The translations under genes were made by a program, and so were the position numbers. DNA of 34,738 nt, taken from assembly GCA_004297335.1 (NCBI GenBank), contig SCUD01000120.1, positions 1-34,738 of the forward strand, read 5' to 3'. The notes beneath the pieces are model-generated. The model was not told the origin of the DNA, searched no databases, and saw nothing but the letters and a program-made list of their open reading frames with translations. This DNA is from Gammaproteobacteria bacterium (GTDB lineage: Bacteria; Pseudomonadota; Gammaproteobacteria; Steroidobacterales; Steroidobacteraceae). Below are positions 1-6,887 of this stretch, piece after piece; within the stretch, counting starts at the first letter, position 1, and each line of letters starts with the position of its first letter.

Positions 1-542
1 GCCTGCTCGAGCTGCCGCCAGCGTCGTTCGGTATAGAAATAGGTGCCGGGCACCAGTTCTATGCCTTGTTCCAGGGCAAATTCCTCGGCGCCGGCGGCGG
101 TCAGCAGTACATGCGGGGACTGTTCCATCACCCGGCGGGCGAGCTCGACCGGATTCCTGACGTGGCGGACGCCGGCCACCGCGCCGGCCCGGAGTGACCG
201 GCCATCCATGATCGCGGCGTCGAGTTCATTGACGCCGGCGTGGCTGAACACGGCGCCGCGGCCGGCATTGAACAGCGGCGAATCCTCGAGGATGCGCACC
301 GCCGCGACGACCGCGTCGAGACTGCTGCCACCGTCGGCGAGCACCGCGTAACCGGCATCCAGTGCCTGCTCCAGACCGGCGCGGTACGCGCGCTCGTTCT
401 CGGGAGTCATCGAGGCCCGGTTCAGGACCCCGGCGCCGCCGTGTATTGCAATCGAAATCATCGGTGCATCTCCCGCGTCGGCGGGGCTGTATGCCATGGC
501 CGCGAGACAGGCCCACAGCAGCGCGATGCTCGTCCGGATCAT
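1..542 (-). CDS. Isoaspartyl peptidase / plant-type L-asparaginase, secreted (partial, 3' end off window)
   Basis: The minus-strand reading from an ATG at 542 stays open to the left edge (about 180 residues). It begins MIRTSIALLWACLAAMAYS, a short signal peptide, so the mature protein is probably periplasmic. The mature part has the N-terminal signature of the Ntn-hydrolase asparaginase family: ISIAIHGGAG near residue 30, then GGSSLDAVVAAV, then FNAGRGAVF followed by ELDAAIMDG. Known members hydrolyse isoaspartyl dipeptides and asparagine and self-cleave before a conserved Thr; that Thr lies beyond the window and cannot be checked. The gene is divergent from the efflux operon, with 72 bp between the starts. 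The family call is firm; preference for isoaspartyl peptides or asparagine cannot be decided. Confidence 0.88.
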   Translation of the reverse strand, partial: MIRTSIALLWACLAAMAYSPADAGDAPMISIAIHGGAGVLNRASMTPENERAYRAGLEQALDAGYAVLADGGSSLDAVVAAVRILEDSPLFNAGRGAVFSHAGVNELDAAIMDGRSLRAGAVAGVRHVRNPVELARRVMEQSPHVLLTAAGAEEFALEQGIELVPGTYFYTERRWRQLEQ

Positions 543-614
543 GGCCCTATCCTCCCGCTGCGCTATTATCGGCGAGCATCGGGGCTGGTGGACAGGGCCC
601 CGCGGGAGCCATTC

Positions 615-1580
615 ATGCGCCAGCGCTGTTTCATCCTGCTCTGTGCCGGGTTGCTCGCTGCCTGCGGTGGTGGCGACGGCGAGGCCCTGCTCGGCACGCT
701 CGAGCGCGATCGGGTCGAACTCATCGCGGAGGCGCAGGAGTCGATCGTCGAGCTCGCTGTGCGCGAGGGCGAAGCGGTCACCACGGACCAGTTGCTGCTG
801 CGACTCGATCCCAGCGCAGCCGAGGCCCGGCTGGCACAGGCGCAGGCGGCCGCTGCCCAGGCTGAGCGTCGTCATGCTGAGCTGCTGGCCGGGGCGCGCG
901 CCGAACAGCGACGGCAGGCGCGGGCGCTGGCCGAGGGCGCTGCCGCGCGGGCGCTGGCGGAATCCCGTGAGTTCGCCCGGATCGAGACCGTGGTCGAGCG
1001 TGGCCTCCTGCCGGCCAGCACGCTGGATCGCCAGCGCGCGCTCCGGGACGGGGCGCTGGCGGAGCAACAGGCTGCCGCCGAGCGGCTTGCCGAACTCGAG
1101 GCGGGCACGCGTAGCGAGGTCATTGCGCAGGCGGCTGCGGCGCTCGCCCAGGCGCAGGCCGTGGTCGCGGAACTGGAACTGGCGCTGGCGCGGCATACGG
1201 TACGGGCACCGCGTGCCGGCATCGTCGATGCGCTGCCGTACGAGCTCGGCGAGCGCCCGCCGCGAGGCGTGCCGGTTGCGGTGCTGCTGGCGGCCGGGTC
1301 GCCGTACGCCCGCGTCTATGTGCCGGAGCCGCGGCGCGCCGGCGTGACGGCCGGAACGGTGGCCGAGATCCGTATCGACGGCGCGGACCGGAGCTGGCGG
1401 GGCACGGTACGCTACCTGTCGGGCGAGGCGGCGTTCACGCCGTACTACGCGCTCAATGAACGCGACCGCAGCCGGCTCTCCTACCTGGCCGAAGTCGTGC
1501 TGACCGAGGCCGATGCCGCCAGCCTGCCGACCGGGCTGCCGGTCGAGGTCCGGTTGCCGGCGGCCGCCAGCCGACCGTGA
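615..1580 (+). CDS. HlyD/MFP-family periplasmic adaptor of an ABC efflux system, lipoprotein
   Basis: 321 residues. The start MRQRCFILLCAGLLAAC gives a lipoprotein signal with lipobox L-A-A-C and acylation at Cys17, so the protein should be membrane-anchored in the periplasm. A biotinyl-lipoyl-like strand segment follows, with ELAVREGEAVTTDQLLLRLDP near residues 45-65. Then comes a long Ala/Glu/Arg-rich coiled-coil hairpin (about 70-190), and the second lipoyl half resumes at VRAPRAGIVDALPYELGE. This is the architecture of YbhG-like membrane fusion proteins, which link an inner-membrane pump to an outer-membrane channel. The frame is open upstream, but only the ATG at 615 gives the signal peptide. 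The stop overlaps the GTG of the ATPase gene. The substrate is unknown. Confidence 0.88.
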   Translation: MRQRCFILLCAGLLAACGGGDGEALLGTLERDRVELIAEAQESIVELAVREGEAVTTDQLLLRLDPSAAEARLAQAQAAAAQAERRHAELLAGARAEQRRQARALAEGAAARALAESREFARIETVVERGLLPASTLDRQRALRDGALAEQQAAAERLAELEAGTRSEVIAQAAAALAQAQAVVAELELALARHTVRAPRAGIVDALPYELGERPPRGVPVAVLLAAGSPYARVYVPEPRRAGVTAGTVAEIRIDGADRSWRGTVRYLSGEAAFTPYYALNERDRSRLSYLAEVVLTEADAASLPTGLPVEVRLPAAASRP

Positions 1581-2518
1581 CCGCGGCAATTTCGGCGCGC
1601 GGGCTGGCACGGCATTTCGGCCCGGTGGTGGCCGTCGCCGGCATCGACCTCGATATCCCGCGCGCATCGATCTACGGCTTCCTCGGTCCGAACGGGTCCG
1701 GCAAGTCGACGACGCTGCGCATGTTGTGCGGACTGCTGCGGCCGACGCGTGGCAGCGCGACGGTGCTCGGCCACGACGTCTCGCGGCAGGCGGAAGCGGT
1801 ACGGCGCAAGCTCGGCTACATGACCCAGCGCTTTTCGCTGTGGGATGACCTCAGCGTGACCGAGAACCTGGACTTCATGGCCCGGATCCAGGGACTCGAC
1901 CGGGCCGGCCGGCGCGCCCATGTTGCCGACCGGATCGATCGCTACCAGCTCGGGGCCTTCGCCGGCCGACGGGCTGGCACGCTGAGCGGCGGCGAACGGC
2001 AGCGGCTGGCGCTCGCCGCCGCGACCCTGCACGACCCCGAGCTGCTGCTGCTCGATGAGCCGACCAGCGCGGTCGATCCGCAGAGCCGGCGCGACTTCTG
2101 GGAGAGCCTGTTCGCGCTGGTCGGGCGCGGCACGACGATCTTGGTGTCGACGCACTACATGGATGAGGCCGAGCGCTGTCACCGGCTGGCGATCCTCGAC
2201 TGCGGGCGGATCGCCGCCGAGGGCACGCCGAAGGATCTGGCGCGGGACATTCCGGCGACCGTCATCGAGGTCGAGAGTGATGATCTGGCACGCGCGCGGG
2301 CGCTGCTGGCCGAGATCGGGGAGGTGCAGAGCATCGCCCAGCTTGGCACCCGCCTGCATGCGCTGCTGCCGCGTGAGGCGGTCGAACCGGAGCGCCGGCT
2401 GCGCGAAGCAATGGTGGCCGCCGGCCTTGCGGCCAGCGTCGAGCGAGTCGGCGCGACGCTCGAGGACGTGTTTGTCGCCGCGACCCGGCTGCGCCGGGAC
2501 GTGCAGGCCGCCGCGTGA
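1577..2518 (+). CDS. ABC transporter ATP-binding protein (drug/ABC-2 efflux type)
   Basis: 313 residues from a GTG that overlaps the previous stop (GTGA). It carries a complete nucleotide-binding domain: Walker A GPNGSGKST at 37-45, Q-loop Gln84, signature LSGGE at 136-140, Walker B LLLLDEP at 157-162, and H-loop His193. The last ~90 residues form the C-terminal extension usual in DrrA/YbhF-type ATPases of ABC-2 exporters. E. coli YbhF carries two such domains; this one has a single domain and would work as a homodimer. It powers the permease encoded next. Membership of an export system is firm from the adaptor-ATPase-permease order; the cargo is unknown. Confidence 0.93.
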   Translation: MTAAISARGLARHFGPVVAVAGIDLDIPRASIYGFLGPNGSGKSTTLRMLCGLLRPTRGSATVLGHDVSRQAEAVRRKLGYMTQRFSLWDDLSVTENLDFMARIQGLDRAGRRAHVADRIDRYQLGAFAGRRAGTLSGGERQRLALAAATLHDPELLLLDEPTSAVDPQSRRDFWESLFALVGRGTTILVSTHYMDEAERCHRLAILDCGRIAAEGTPKDLARDIPATVIEVESDDLARARALLAEIGEVQSIAQLGTRLHALLPREAVEPERRLREAMVAAGLAASVERVGATLEDVFVAATRLRRDVQAAA

Positions 2519-3609
2519 CCTGGCTGGCCCGCATGCTGGCGATCGCCGGCAAGGAGGCGCGCCAGCTGAGGCGCGACCGGATCACGTTCGGGCTGATCGT
2601 CGGCGTGCCGGTGATGCAGATCCTGTTGTTCGGCTACGCGATCAATTTCGACGTGCGCGGCCTGAGCGCCGTGGTACTCGACCAGTCACGCACCACGCTG
2701 GCGCGGCAGCTGGTCGCCGACCTGCGCGCGACCCAGGTGCTGGGTACCGTGCAGCAGGTGGACAGCGAGAGTGACCTGCGCCGGGCCATGCAGGAGGGGC
2801 GGGCCAGCCTCGGCATCGTGATCGCGCCGGATCTCGAGCGCCGCCTGTTCGACGGCCGGCGGCCGGTGCTGCAGATCCTCGTCGACGGCAGCAAGCCATC
2901 ACTCGAGAACGTCGCCGAGGGGCTCGCTTCGATGCCGCTGCTGCGGCGGGCGGGGGCCGGCACAGCAGCGCGCCCGGTCGAGATCCGTATCGAGTACAAC
3001 CCGGCCAGGCGCACGGCGGTGCAGATCGTGCCGGCGCTGATCGGCATGATCCTGACGATGACGATGGTCGTGTTCACCTCCGGCGCGGTGGTGCGCGAAC
3101 GCGAACGCGGCAACCTCGAGCTCCTGATCACGACGCCGATGACCCGCGGGCAGCTGATGTTCGGCAAGCTGCTGCCATATGTCGCGATCGGTCTGGTGCA
3201 GACCACGCTGATCCTGCTGCTGGCCTGGGGCTGGTTCGGGGTGCCGGTCAGCGGCAGCCTGGTACAGCTCTACCTCGGCGCACTGCTGTTCATCGCCGCC
3301 TCGCTGGCCCTTGGCTTGTTCATCTCGACGCTGGCCCGGACCCAGTTCCAGGCGATGCAGATGGCCTTCGTGTCGCTGCTGCCGTCGATCCTGCTCTCGG
3401 GTTTCATGTTCCCGTTCGATGGCATGCCGAGGGTTGCCCAGGCGATCGCCCAGGTGCTGCCGCTGACGCACTTCAACGAGATCGTCCGCGGCATCGTCCT
3501 GCGCGGCGCCGAACTCGCCGACCTGCGGCCACAGCTCGCCAAGCTGGCACTGTTCCTGCTGGTGATGATGAGCGCGGCACTGCTGCGCTTCCATAAGCGC
3601 CTGGATTGA
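2515..3609 (+). CDS. ABC-2 type permease of the efflux system (YbhS/YbhR-like)
   Basis: 364 residues, starting at a GTG overlapping the ATPase stop (GTGA). The layout is that of ABC-2 permeases: one N-terminal transmembrane segment (ITFGLIVGVPVMQILLFGYAI, described here by its ends at about residues 22-42), a large periplasmic domain to about residue 165, then five hydrophobic segments starting with the VQIVPALIGMILTMTMVVF region. The conserved cytoplasmic loop RERERGNLELLITTP sits between the second and third segments. Related E. coli operons encode two permeases (YbhS and YbhR); here only one is present, so a homodimeric channel is expected. The stop codon shares its last base with the nested palindrome that follows. 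Confidence 0.92.
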   Translation: MTWLARMLAIAGKEARQLRRDRITFGLIVGVPVMQILLFGYAINFDVRGLSAVVLDQSRTTLARQLVADLRATQVLGTVQQVDSESDLRRAMQEGRASLGIVIAPDLERRLFDGRRPVLQILVDGSKPSLENVAEGLASMPLLRRAGAGTAARPVEIRIEYNPARRTAVQIVPALIGMILTMTMVVFTSGAVVRERERGNLELLITTPMTRGQLMFGKLLPYVAIGLVQTTLILLLAWGWFGVPVSGSLVQLYLGALLFIAASLALGLFISTLARTQFQAMQMAFVSLLPSILLSGFMFPFDGMPRVAQAIAQVLPLTHFNEIVRGIVLRGAELADLRPQLAKLALFLLVMMSAALLRFHKRLD

Positions 3610-3658
3610 AAAGGGGACAGTCCCCTTTTTCGTCCGAAAAAGGGGACTGTCCCCTTTT
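3609..3658. repeat. Nested palindrome, GGGGAC/GTCCCC REP-like element
   Basis: Two 22-nt arms (3609-3630 and 3637-3658) are exact reverse complements of each other around a 6-nt spacer CGTCCG. Each arm is itself a palindrome: AAAAGGGGAC and GTCCCCTTTT around one central base (A in the left arm, T in the right). The element can therefore fold as one 22-bp hairpin or as two 10-bp hairpins. It begins on the last base of the permease stop codon. The T-runs could let it terminate transcription in either direction. The same core is common in intergenic repeats of high-GC proteobacteria, which suggests a REP-type mobile repeat; no transposase lies in this window. Confidence 0.85.
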
Positions 3659-3671
3659 CAGTCCGGGGAAA

Positions 3672-3702
3672 TTGGTGCAAAAGCCCCGGGCCGTGCTATC
3701 CT
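3672..3702 (+). promoter_or_regulatory. Possible sigma70 promoter for the RRM gene
   Basis: TTGGTG at 3672-3677 and TATCCT at 3697-3702, with a 19-nt spacer. The spacer is longer than ideal, so this is a weak candidate. It is the best pair seen between the repeat element and the RRM gene and would give a transcript start near 3709. Confidence 0.3.
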
Positions 3703-3937
3703 CCGCGCCGATCGTCGGCCGATCCCGCTGCATTTCCAGGCGTTCATCAACGCCCCGTGCAGCCCGGACCGACAGCGATCAGGTGACAGGACCCGCTGTT
3801 TTAAGGTTCGCCCTAGCCGAGCTCAAGCCCGCCAGACGATCCCGACCGTGTTTCCTGCCGTGTAGAGAAAAGCCGACAGCGTCCATCGAACGGATGGCGC
3901 GATTCGGCGTGCAACAACGAAAGTGAGAGTCTGAGTC
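3703..3937 (+). promoter_or_regulatory. Long non-coding leader upstream of the RRM gene
   Basis: About 230 nt with no credible gene. It contains short dyads, including GATCG (3710-3714) with CGATC (3720-3724), and a CCATC/GGATG dyad near 3883-3897. The gene's ribosome site is a GTGAGAG-type sequence just before the ATG. Genes for cold-induced RNA-binding proteins often carry long structured leaders that control translation by temperature, so a thermoregulatory 5' UTR is a reasonable inference. No known riboswitch class was recognised. Confidence 0.35.
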
Positions 3938-4294
3938 ATGAAGATCTATGTTGGAAACCTGCCCTTCTCAGCGACCGAAACCCAGGTCCGTGACCTGTTT
4001 GCCCAGCATGGCACGGTCGAGAACGTGGCCCTGCCGGCTGACCGTGAAACCGGTCGCCCGCGTGGCTTCGGTTTCGTCGAGATGCCGCAGGCCGATGCGG
4101 CCAAGGCGATCGAGGCGCTGAACGGCTTCTCGATGGGTGGCCGTCAGCTGCGTGTCAACGAAGCGCAGGATCGCCCGCGCGGTGCCGGCGGCGGCGGCGG
4201 CGGTGGCCGTCCGGGTGGCGGTGGCCGTCCGGGTGGCGGCGGTGGCTTCCGCTCGGGTGGCGGCGGCGGTGGCGGCGGCGGCGGGCGCTGGTAA
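3938..4294 (+). CDS. Glycine-rich RRM RNA-binding protein (cold-induced type)
   Basis: 118 residues. Residues 1-80 form one RRM domain, with RNP2 KIYVGNLPF at 2-10 and RNP1 RGFGFVEM near 46-53, both keeping the aromatic residues that stack on RNA. The rest is a low-complexity tail made almost only of Gly, Arg and Pro, ending GGRW. This is the architecture of bacterial and cyanobacterial Rbp proteins, known to bind single-stranded RNA and often induced by cold. The tail is encoded by long GGC/GGT runs (about 4187-4285), a likely place for length change by slippage. The gene is monocistronic: it has its own leader and a strong terminator 23 bp after the stop. Confidence 0.95.
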   Translation: MKIYVGNLPFSATETQVRDLFAQHGTVENVALPADRETGRPRGFGFVEMPQADAAKAIEALNGFSMGGRQLRVNEAQDRPRGAGGGGGGGRPGGGGRPGGGGGFRSGGGGGGGGGGRW

Positions 4295-4316
4295 AGCATC
4301 CAGCCCAAGTCCGTGG

Positions 4317-4345
4317 AAGACCCGCTGCGGCGGGTCTTTCCTTTT
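4317..4345 (+). terminator. Rho-independent terminator after the RRM gene
   Basis: A 9-bp perfect stem, AAGACCCGC (4317-4325) pairing with GCGGGTCTT (4330-4338), closes a TGCG loop. It is followed by TTCCTTTT. Position and form are those of a strong intrinsic terminator for the RRM transcript. Confidence 0.88.
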
Positions 4346-4389
4346 GCTCCTGTCAGGGCTTTCCGCCGATCGCCCGCCGTTCCGCGCGG

Positions 4390-4866
4390 GTGCTCGTGCT
4401 GGGCAGCATGCCGGGTGCCGCATCGCTGGCGGCGGGTGAGTACTACGCTCATCCGCGCAACCAGTTCTGGCGGATCGTCGCCGCGATCTGCGGCTTTGAT
4501 GCGGCCGCGCCGTATCGCCAGCGCGTCGCGCGACTGCGGGCGGCGGATATTGCGCTGTGGGACGTGATCGCGCGGTGTACCCGCCGCGGCAGTCTCGATG
4601 CGGGCATCGAGCCGGCATCGATCATCGTCAATGATTTCCCGGCCTTCCTGGCCGCGCATCCAAACCTCAGCAACATCTTCTTCAACGGTCGCCAGGCCGA
4701 GATCGTCTGGCAGCGTCATGTACAGCCGTGCCTGTGGCCGGGTCGCGCGCCCGGCTATCAGCGGCTGCCCTCCACGAGCCCCGCGCATGCCGCAATGACC
4801 TTTGCCGACAGGCTCCGCGCCTGGCGCGCTATTCTCGCTGCCGCGGACCGGGGAGCCACGAATTGA
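4390..4866 (+). CDS. Hypoxanthine-DNA glycosylase, uracil-DNA glycosylase superfamily family 6 (start uncertain)
   Basis: 158 residues from the GTG at 4390. Motifs of the family-6 (HDG) branch are clear: LGSMPG at the N terminus, then YYAHPRNQFW containing the active-site Asn region, then ALWDV, and LPSTSPAHA near the C terminus. The family removes deaminated bases, mainly hypoxanthine, from DNA. The same frame upstream of the GTG reads QGFPPIARRSAR (from 4354), which matches the usual N terminus of the family, yet no ATG, GTG or TTG occurs in that stretch and the frame runs back into the terminator. Either a rare start is used, the 5' end is damaged, or there is a sequence error. The stop overlaps the TTG of the amine oxidase gene. 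Confidence 0.85.
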   Translation: MLVLGSMPGAASLAAGEYYAHPRNQFWRIVAAICGFDAAAPYRQRVARLRAADIALWDVIARCTRRGSLDAGIEPASIIVNDFPAFLAAHPNLSNIFFNGRQAEIVWQRHVQPCLWPGRAPGYQRLPSTSPAHAAMTFADRLRAWRAILAAADRGATN

Positions 4867-6221
4867 AACAGTTGGAATCCAGCACACGTCGCCGGCTCCT
4901 GCAGGGCCTGGGGGCCGGAGCGCTGGTCGCGGGCTGGGCGGGTCGGTCCGCGGCGCAGGGTACCGCGCCTGAGGTCGTCGTGGTCGGCGCCGGCGCCGCC
5001 GGTCTCGCTGCGGCCAGGGACCTTGGCGCCGCGGGGCGGCGAGTCCTGATGCTGGAAGCCCGCGACCGCATCGGCGGGCGAGCCTTCACTGACGGGAGCC
5101 TCGGCGCGGCCTGGGATCGTGGCTGTTCCCGGCTGCATGCCTCAGCGATCAATCCCTGGGTCGGGTATGCGCGACAGAATGGCTTCGAGCTCGTCGCCGA
5201 TCGCCTGCAGCGCCATGTCTACGAGGGCGCGCGGCGGCTCGGCGGTGCGGAGACCGCCGGATACCGGGCGGTCAAGGCGCGACTGCAGCAGGAGCTGACT
5301 GACGCCGGCCGTCGCGGCCTCGATATTCCCGCGGCCGCGGCACTGACCCAGGTCACGAAGGCGGACCCGTGGTATCCGCTGGCTGCCGCGGACGTCGCCG
5401 CCTGGGAGGGTACCGAGCCAGCGAACTTCTCGACCCTGGATCGCTACCAGTTCATCGAGCGCGGCGAGGACCTGTTGATTCCGCGCGGCTACGGCACACT
5501 GCTCGCGCACTACGGCCGCGACCTCGAGGTCCGGTTGCGCACCCCTGTCGGGCGCATCCGCTGGGGTGGCCGGGGCGTAGCGGTCGAGACGCCGGTGGGC
5601 GTGGTGAACGCGCGCGCCGTGGTCGTTGCGCTGCCGGTCGCGGTGATCGCCGCTGGCGCCATCGCCTTCGAGCCGCAGCTGCCGGCCGAGGTTCTCGCTG
5701 CCCATCACGACCTGCCGCTCGGGCTGATGAACAAGGTTGCGCTGCGCTTCCGCCGCAATGTGTTCCCACGCGAGGAGCCGGAGTTCCTGCGGCTGCAACG
5801 CCGTGATGGCCGCGGCATGAGCTACCAGACCCGGCTCCCGGGCAGCCAGGTCTGCGTCGCCACTGCCGCCGGCAGCCTGGCCTACGAGCTGGAGGCGGCC
5901 GGGGAGGCCGCCGCCATCGAGCATGCGCTCGGCGAACTCGTGACGATGCTGGGCAGCGATCTGCGCCGGCACTTCGAGCGTGGCGTGGCCACCGCCTGGT
6001 CCATCGATCCCTACAGCCGCGGCAGCTATTCCTATTGCCTGCCGGGGCGCTACGGGGCGCGGGCGCTGCTTACGCGGCCGCTCGCCGGGCGCCTCGTGTT
6101 TGCCGGCGAGCACACGGAACAAGGCGCCTACGGGACCTTGCACGGCGCCCGCCTCTCCGGCGAGCGCGCCGCGCGCCAGGTTCTTGGACTGCTGGCCCCA
6201 GGGTCGGGTCGCAGCGCTTAA
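4863..6221 (+). CDS. Flavin-containing amine oxidase family protein, Tat-exported
   Basis: 452 residues from a TTG that overlaps the glycosylase stop (TTGA), with GGGAG about 8 nt upstream. The N terminus has a twin-arginine signal, STRRRLLQGLGAGALVAG, so a folded FAD protein is probably sent to the periplasm. A Rossmann FAD site follows: VVVVGAGAAGLAAARDL, then LMLEARDRIGGRAFTD. The C-terminal FAD motif LVFAGEHTEQGAYGTLHGA is also present. Family members oxidise amines, polyamines or other CH-NH2/CH-CH groups; the substrate cannot be read from sequence. Its TAA stop overlaps the stop of convergent ilvH (6218-6221), so the two transcripts share their 3' ends. Confidence 0.88.
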   Translation: MKQLESSTRRRLLQGLGAGALVAGWAGRSAAQGTAPEVVVVGAGAAGLAAARDLGAAGRRVLMLEARDRIGGRAFTDGSLGAAWDRGCSRLHASAINPWVGYARQNGFELVADRLQRHVYEGARRLGGAETAGYRAVKARLQQELTDAGRRGLDIPAAAALTQVTKADPWYPLAAADVAAWEGTEPANFSTLDRYQFIERGEDLLIPRGYGTLLAHYGRDLEVRLRTPVGRIRWGGRGVAVETPVGVVNARAVVVALPVAVIAAGAIAFEPQLPAEVLAAHHDLPLGLMNKVALRFRRNVFPREEPEFLRLQRRDGRGMSYQTRLPGSQVCVATAAGSLAYELEAAGEAAAIEHALGELVTMLGSDLRRHFERGVATAWSIDPYSRGSYSYCLPGRYGARALLTRPLAGRLVFAGEHTEQGAYGTLHGARLSGERAARQVLGLLAPGSGRSA

Positions 6222-6766
6222 CAGCCCTCGTGCCCGGCGGCCCGGCGTGGTGCCATGCCGGCGGCGACCGGCGCCAGCCGCAGCGTGCGCGGGCCCTGGC
6301 CGATCGCCAGCGCGCCGCTCCTGACCACCTCGATCAGCGGCGCATGCTGGGTCGCCTCGGCGATGAAGCGGTTGATCGCGGCCTCGCTCTCGGTCAGCGC
6401 GACGGTGAAGCTGCCGAGCGCGCCGGACAGGATCTTGCCGTCCGCCTCGGTCACCAGCCGCGCGAGCGGGTCGAGGCCCGCCTCGCTGACCCGGAACTTG
6501 AGCAGCGCGGTCTCGCGCTCGAAGTGCGCGCCCCGGGTCAGGTCGTCGACCAGCACGACGTCGACGAGCTTCTGCAGCTGGTTGACGATCTGCGTGATCA
6601 CCGCGTCATCACCGGTCGTCACCAGCGTCAGGCGCGACACCGCCGGCTCGTCGGTCGGTGCGACGGACAGGGACTCGATGTTGTAGCCCCGGGTCGAGAA
6701 CATGCCGGCGACGCGGCCGAGCGCCCCGGCCTCGTTCTGCAACAGGACCGAAATGATGTGCCGCAT
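6218..6766 (-). CDS. ilvH: Acetolactate synthase small (regulatory) subunit
   Basis: 182 residues. The start MRHIISVLLQNEAGALGRVAG is chosen because AAAGGAG lies 9 nt upstream; in-frame ATGs further 5' lack a ribosome site. Residues 1-75 are the ACT domain (GYNIESLSVAPT is typical) that binds valine in feedback control. Residues 80-160 match the C-terminal domain of IlvH/IlvN that activates the catalytic subunit. The C-terminal ~20 residues (LAPVAAGMAPRRAAGHEGC) are an Ala/Arg-rich extension. The catalytic subunit is encoded just upstream on the opposite strand, whereas ilvB-ilvH pairs are normally co-directional. The gene ends in a stop overlap with the amine oxidase gene. Confidence 0.93.
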   Translation of the reverse strand: MRHIISVLLQNEAGALGRVAGMFSTRGYNIESLSVAPTDEPAVSRLTLVTTGDDAVITQIVNQLQKLVDVVLVDDLTRGAHFERETALLKFRVSEAGLDPLARLVTEADGKILSGALGSFTVALTESEAAINRFIAEATQHAPLIEVVRSGALAIGQGPRTLRLAPVAAGMAPRRAAGHEGC

Positions 6767-6887
6767 GCCGCCGCTCTCCTTTGTGACAGCCGGACCCCGG
6801 GCCGGGGGCGCCATCGGAGCCAGCATGGACGGCGCGGGGTCGGACTGCTAGTCTCTATTGCACTGCAGTATTCCGCAAGGCCGGACC
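6767..6887. promoter_or_regulatory. Divergent ilvH/ilvB intergenic region
   Basis: 121 bp holding the 5' ends of both acetolactate synthase genes. The part nearest ilvB is less GC-rich (about 6849-6880) and includes an ACTGCAGT palindrome (6861-6868), a fair place for a shared operator or overlapping promoters. I could not assign convincing -35/-10 pairs. I saw no leader peptide or attenuator with runs of Leu, Val or Ile codons. Confidence 0.4.

Noticed and set aside
3606-3926. Open frame of 106 codons beginning in the nested palindrome
   Set aside because: It is a translation of the repeat and then of non-coding leader sequence; no ribosome site or protein-like pattern.
4187-4294. Short GGC/GGT tandem repeats as a possible repeat array
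   Set aside because: They encode the glycine-rich tail of the RRM protein, so this is coding low complexity, not a separate repeat element.
6767-6887. Attenuator or leader peptide in front of ilvB
   Set aside because: No short frame with runs of branched-chain amino-acid codons and no terminator-like hairpin with a T-run.
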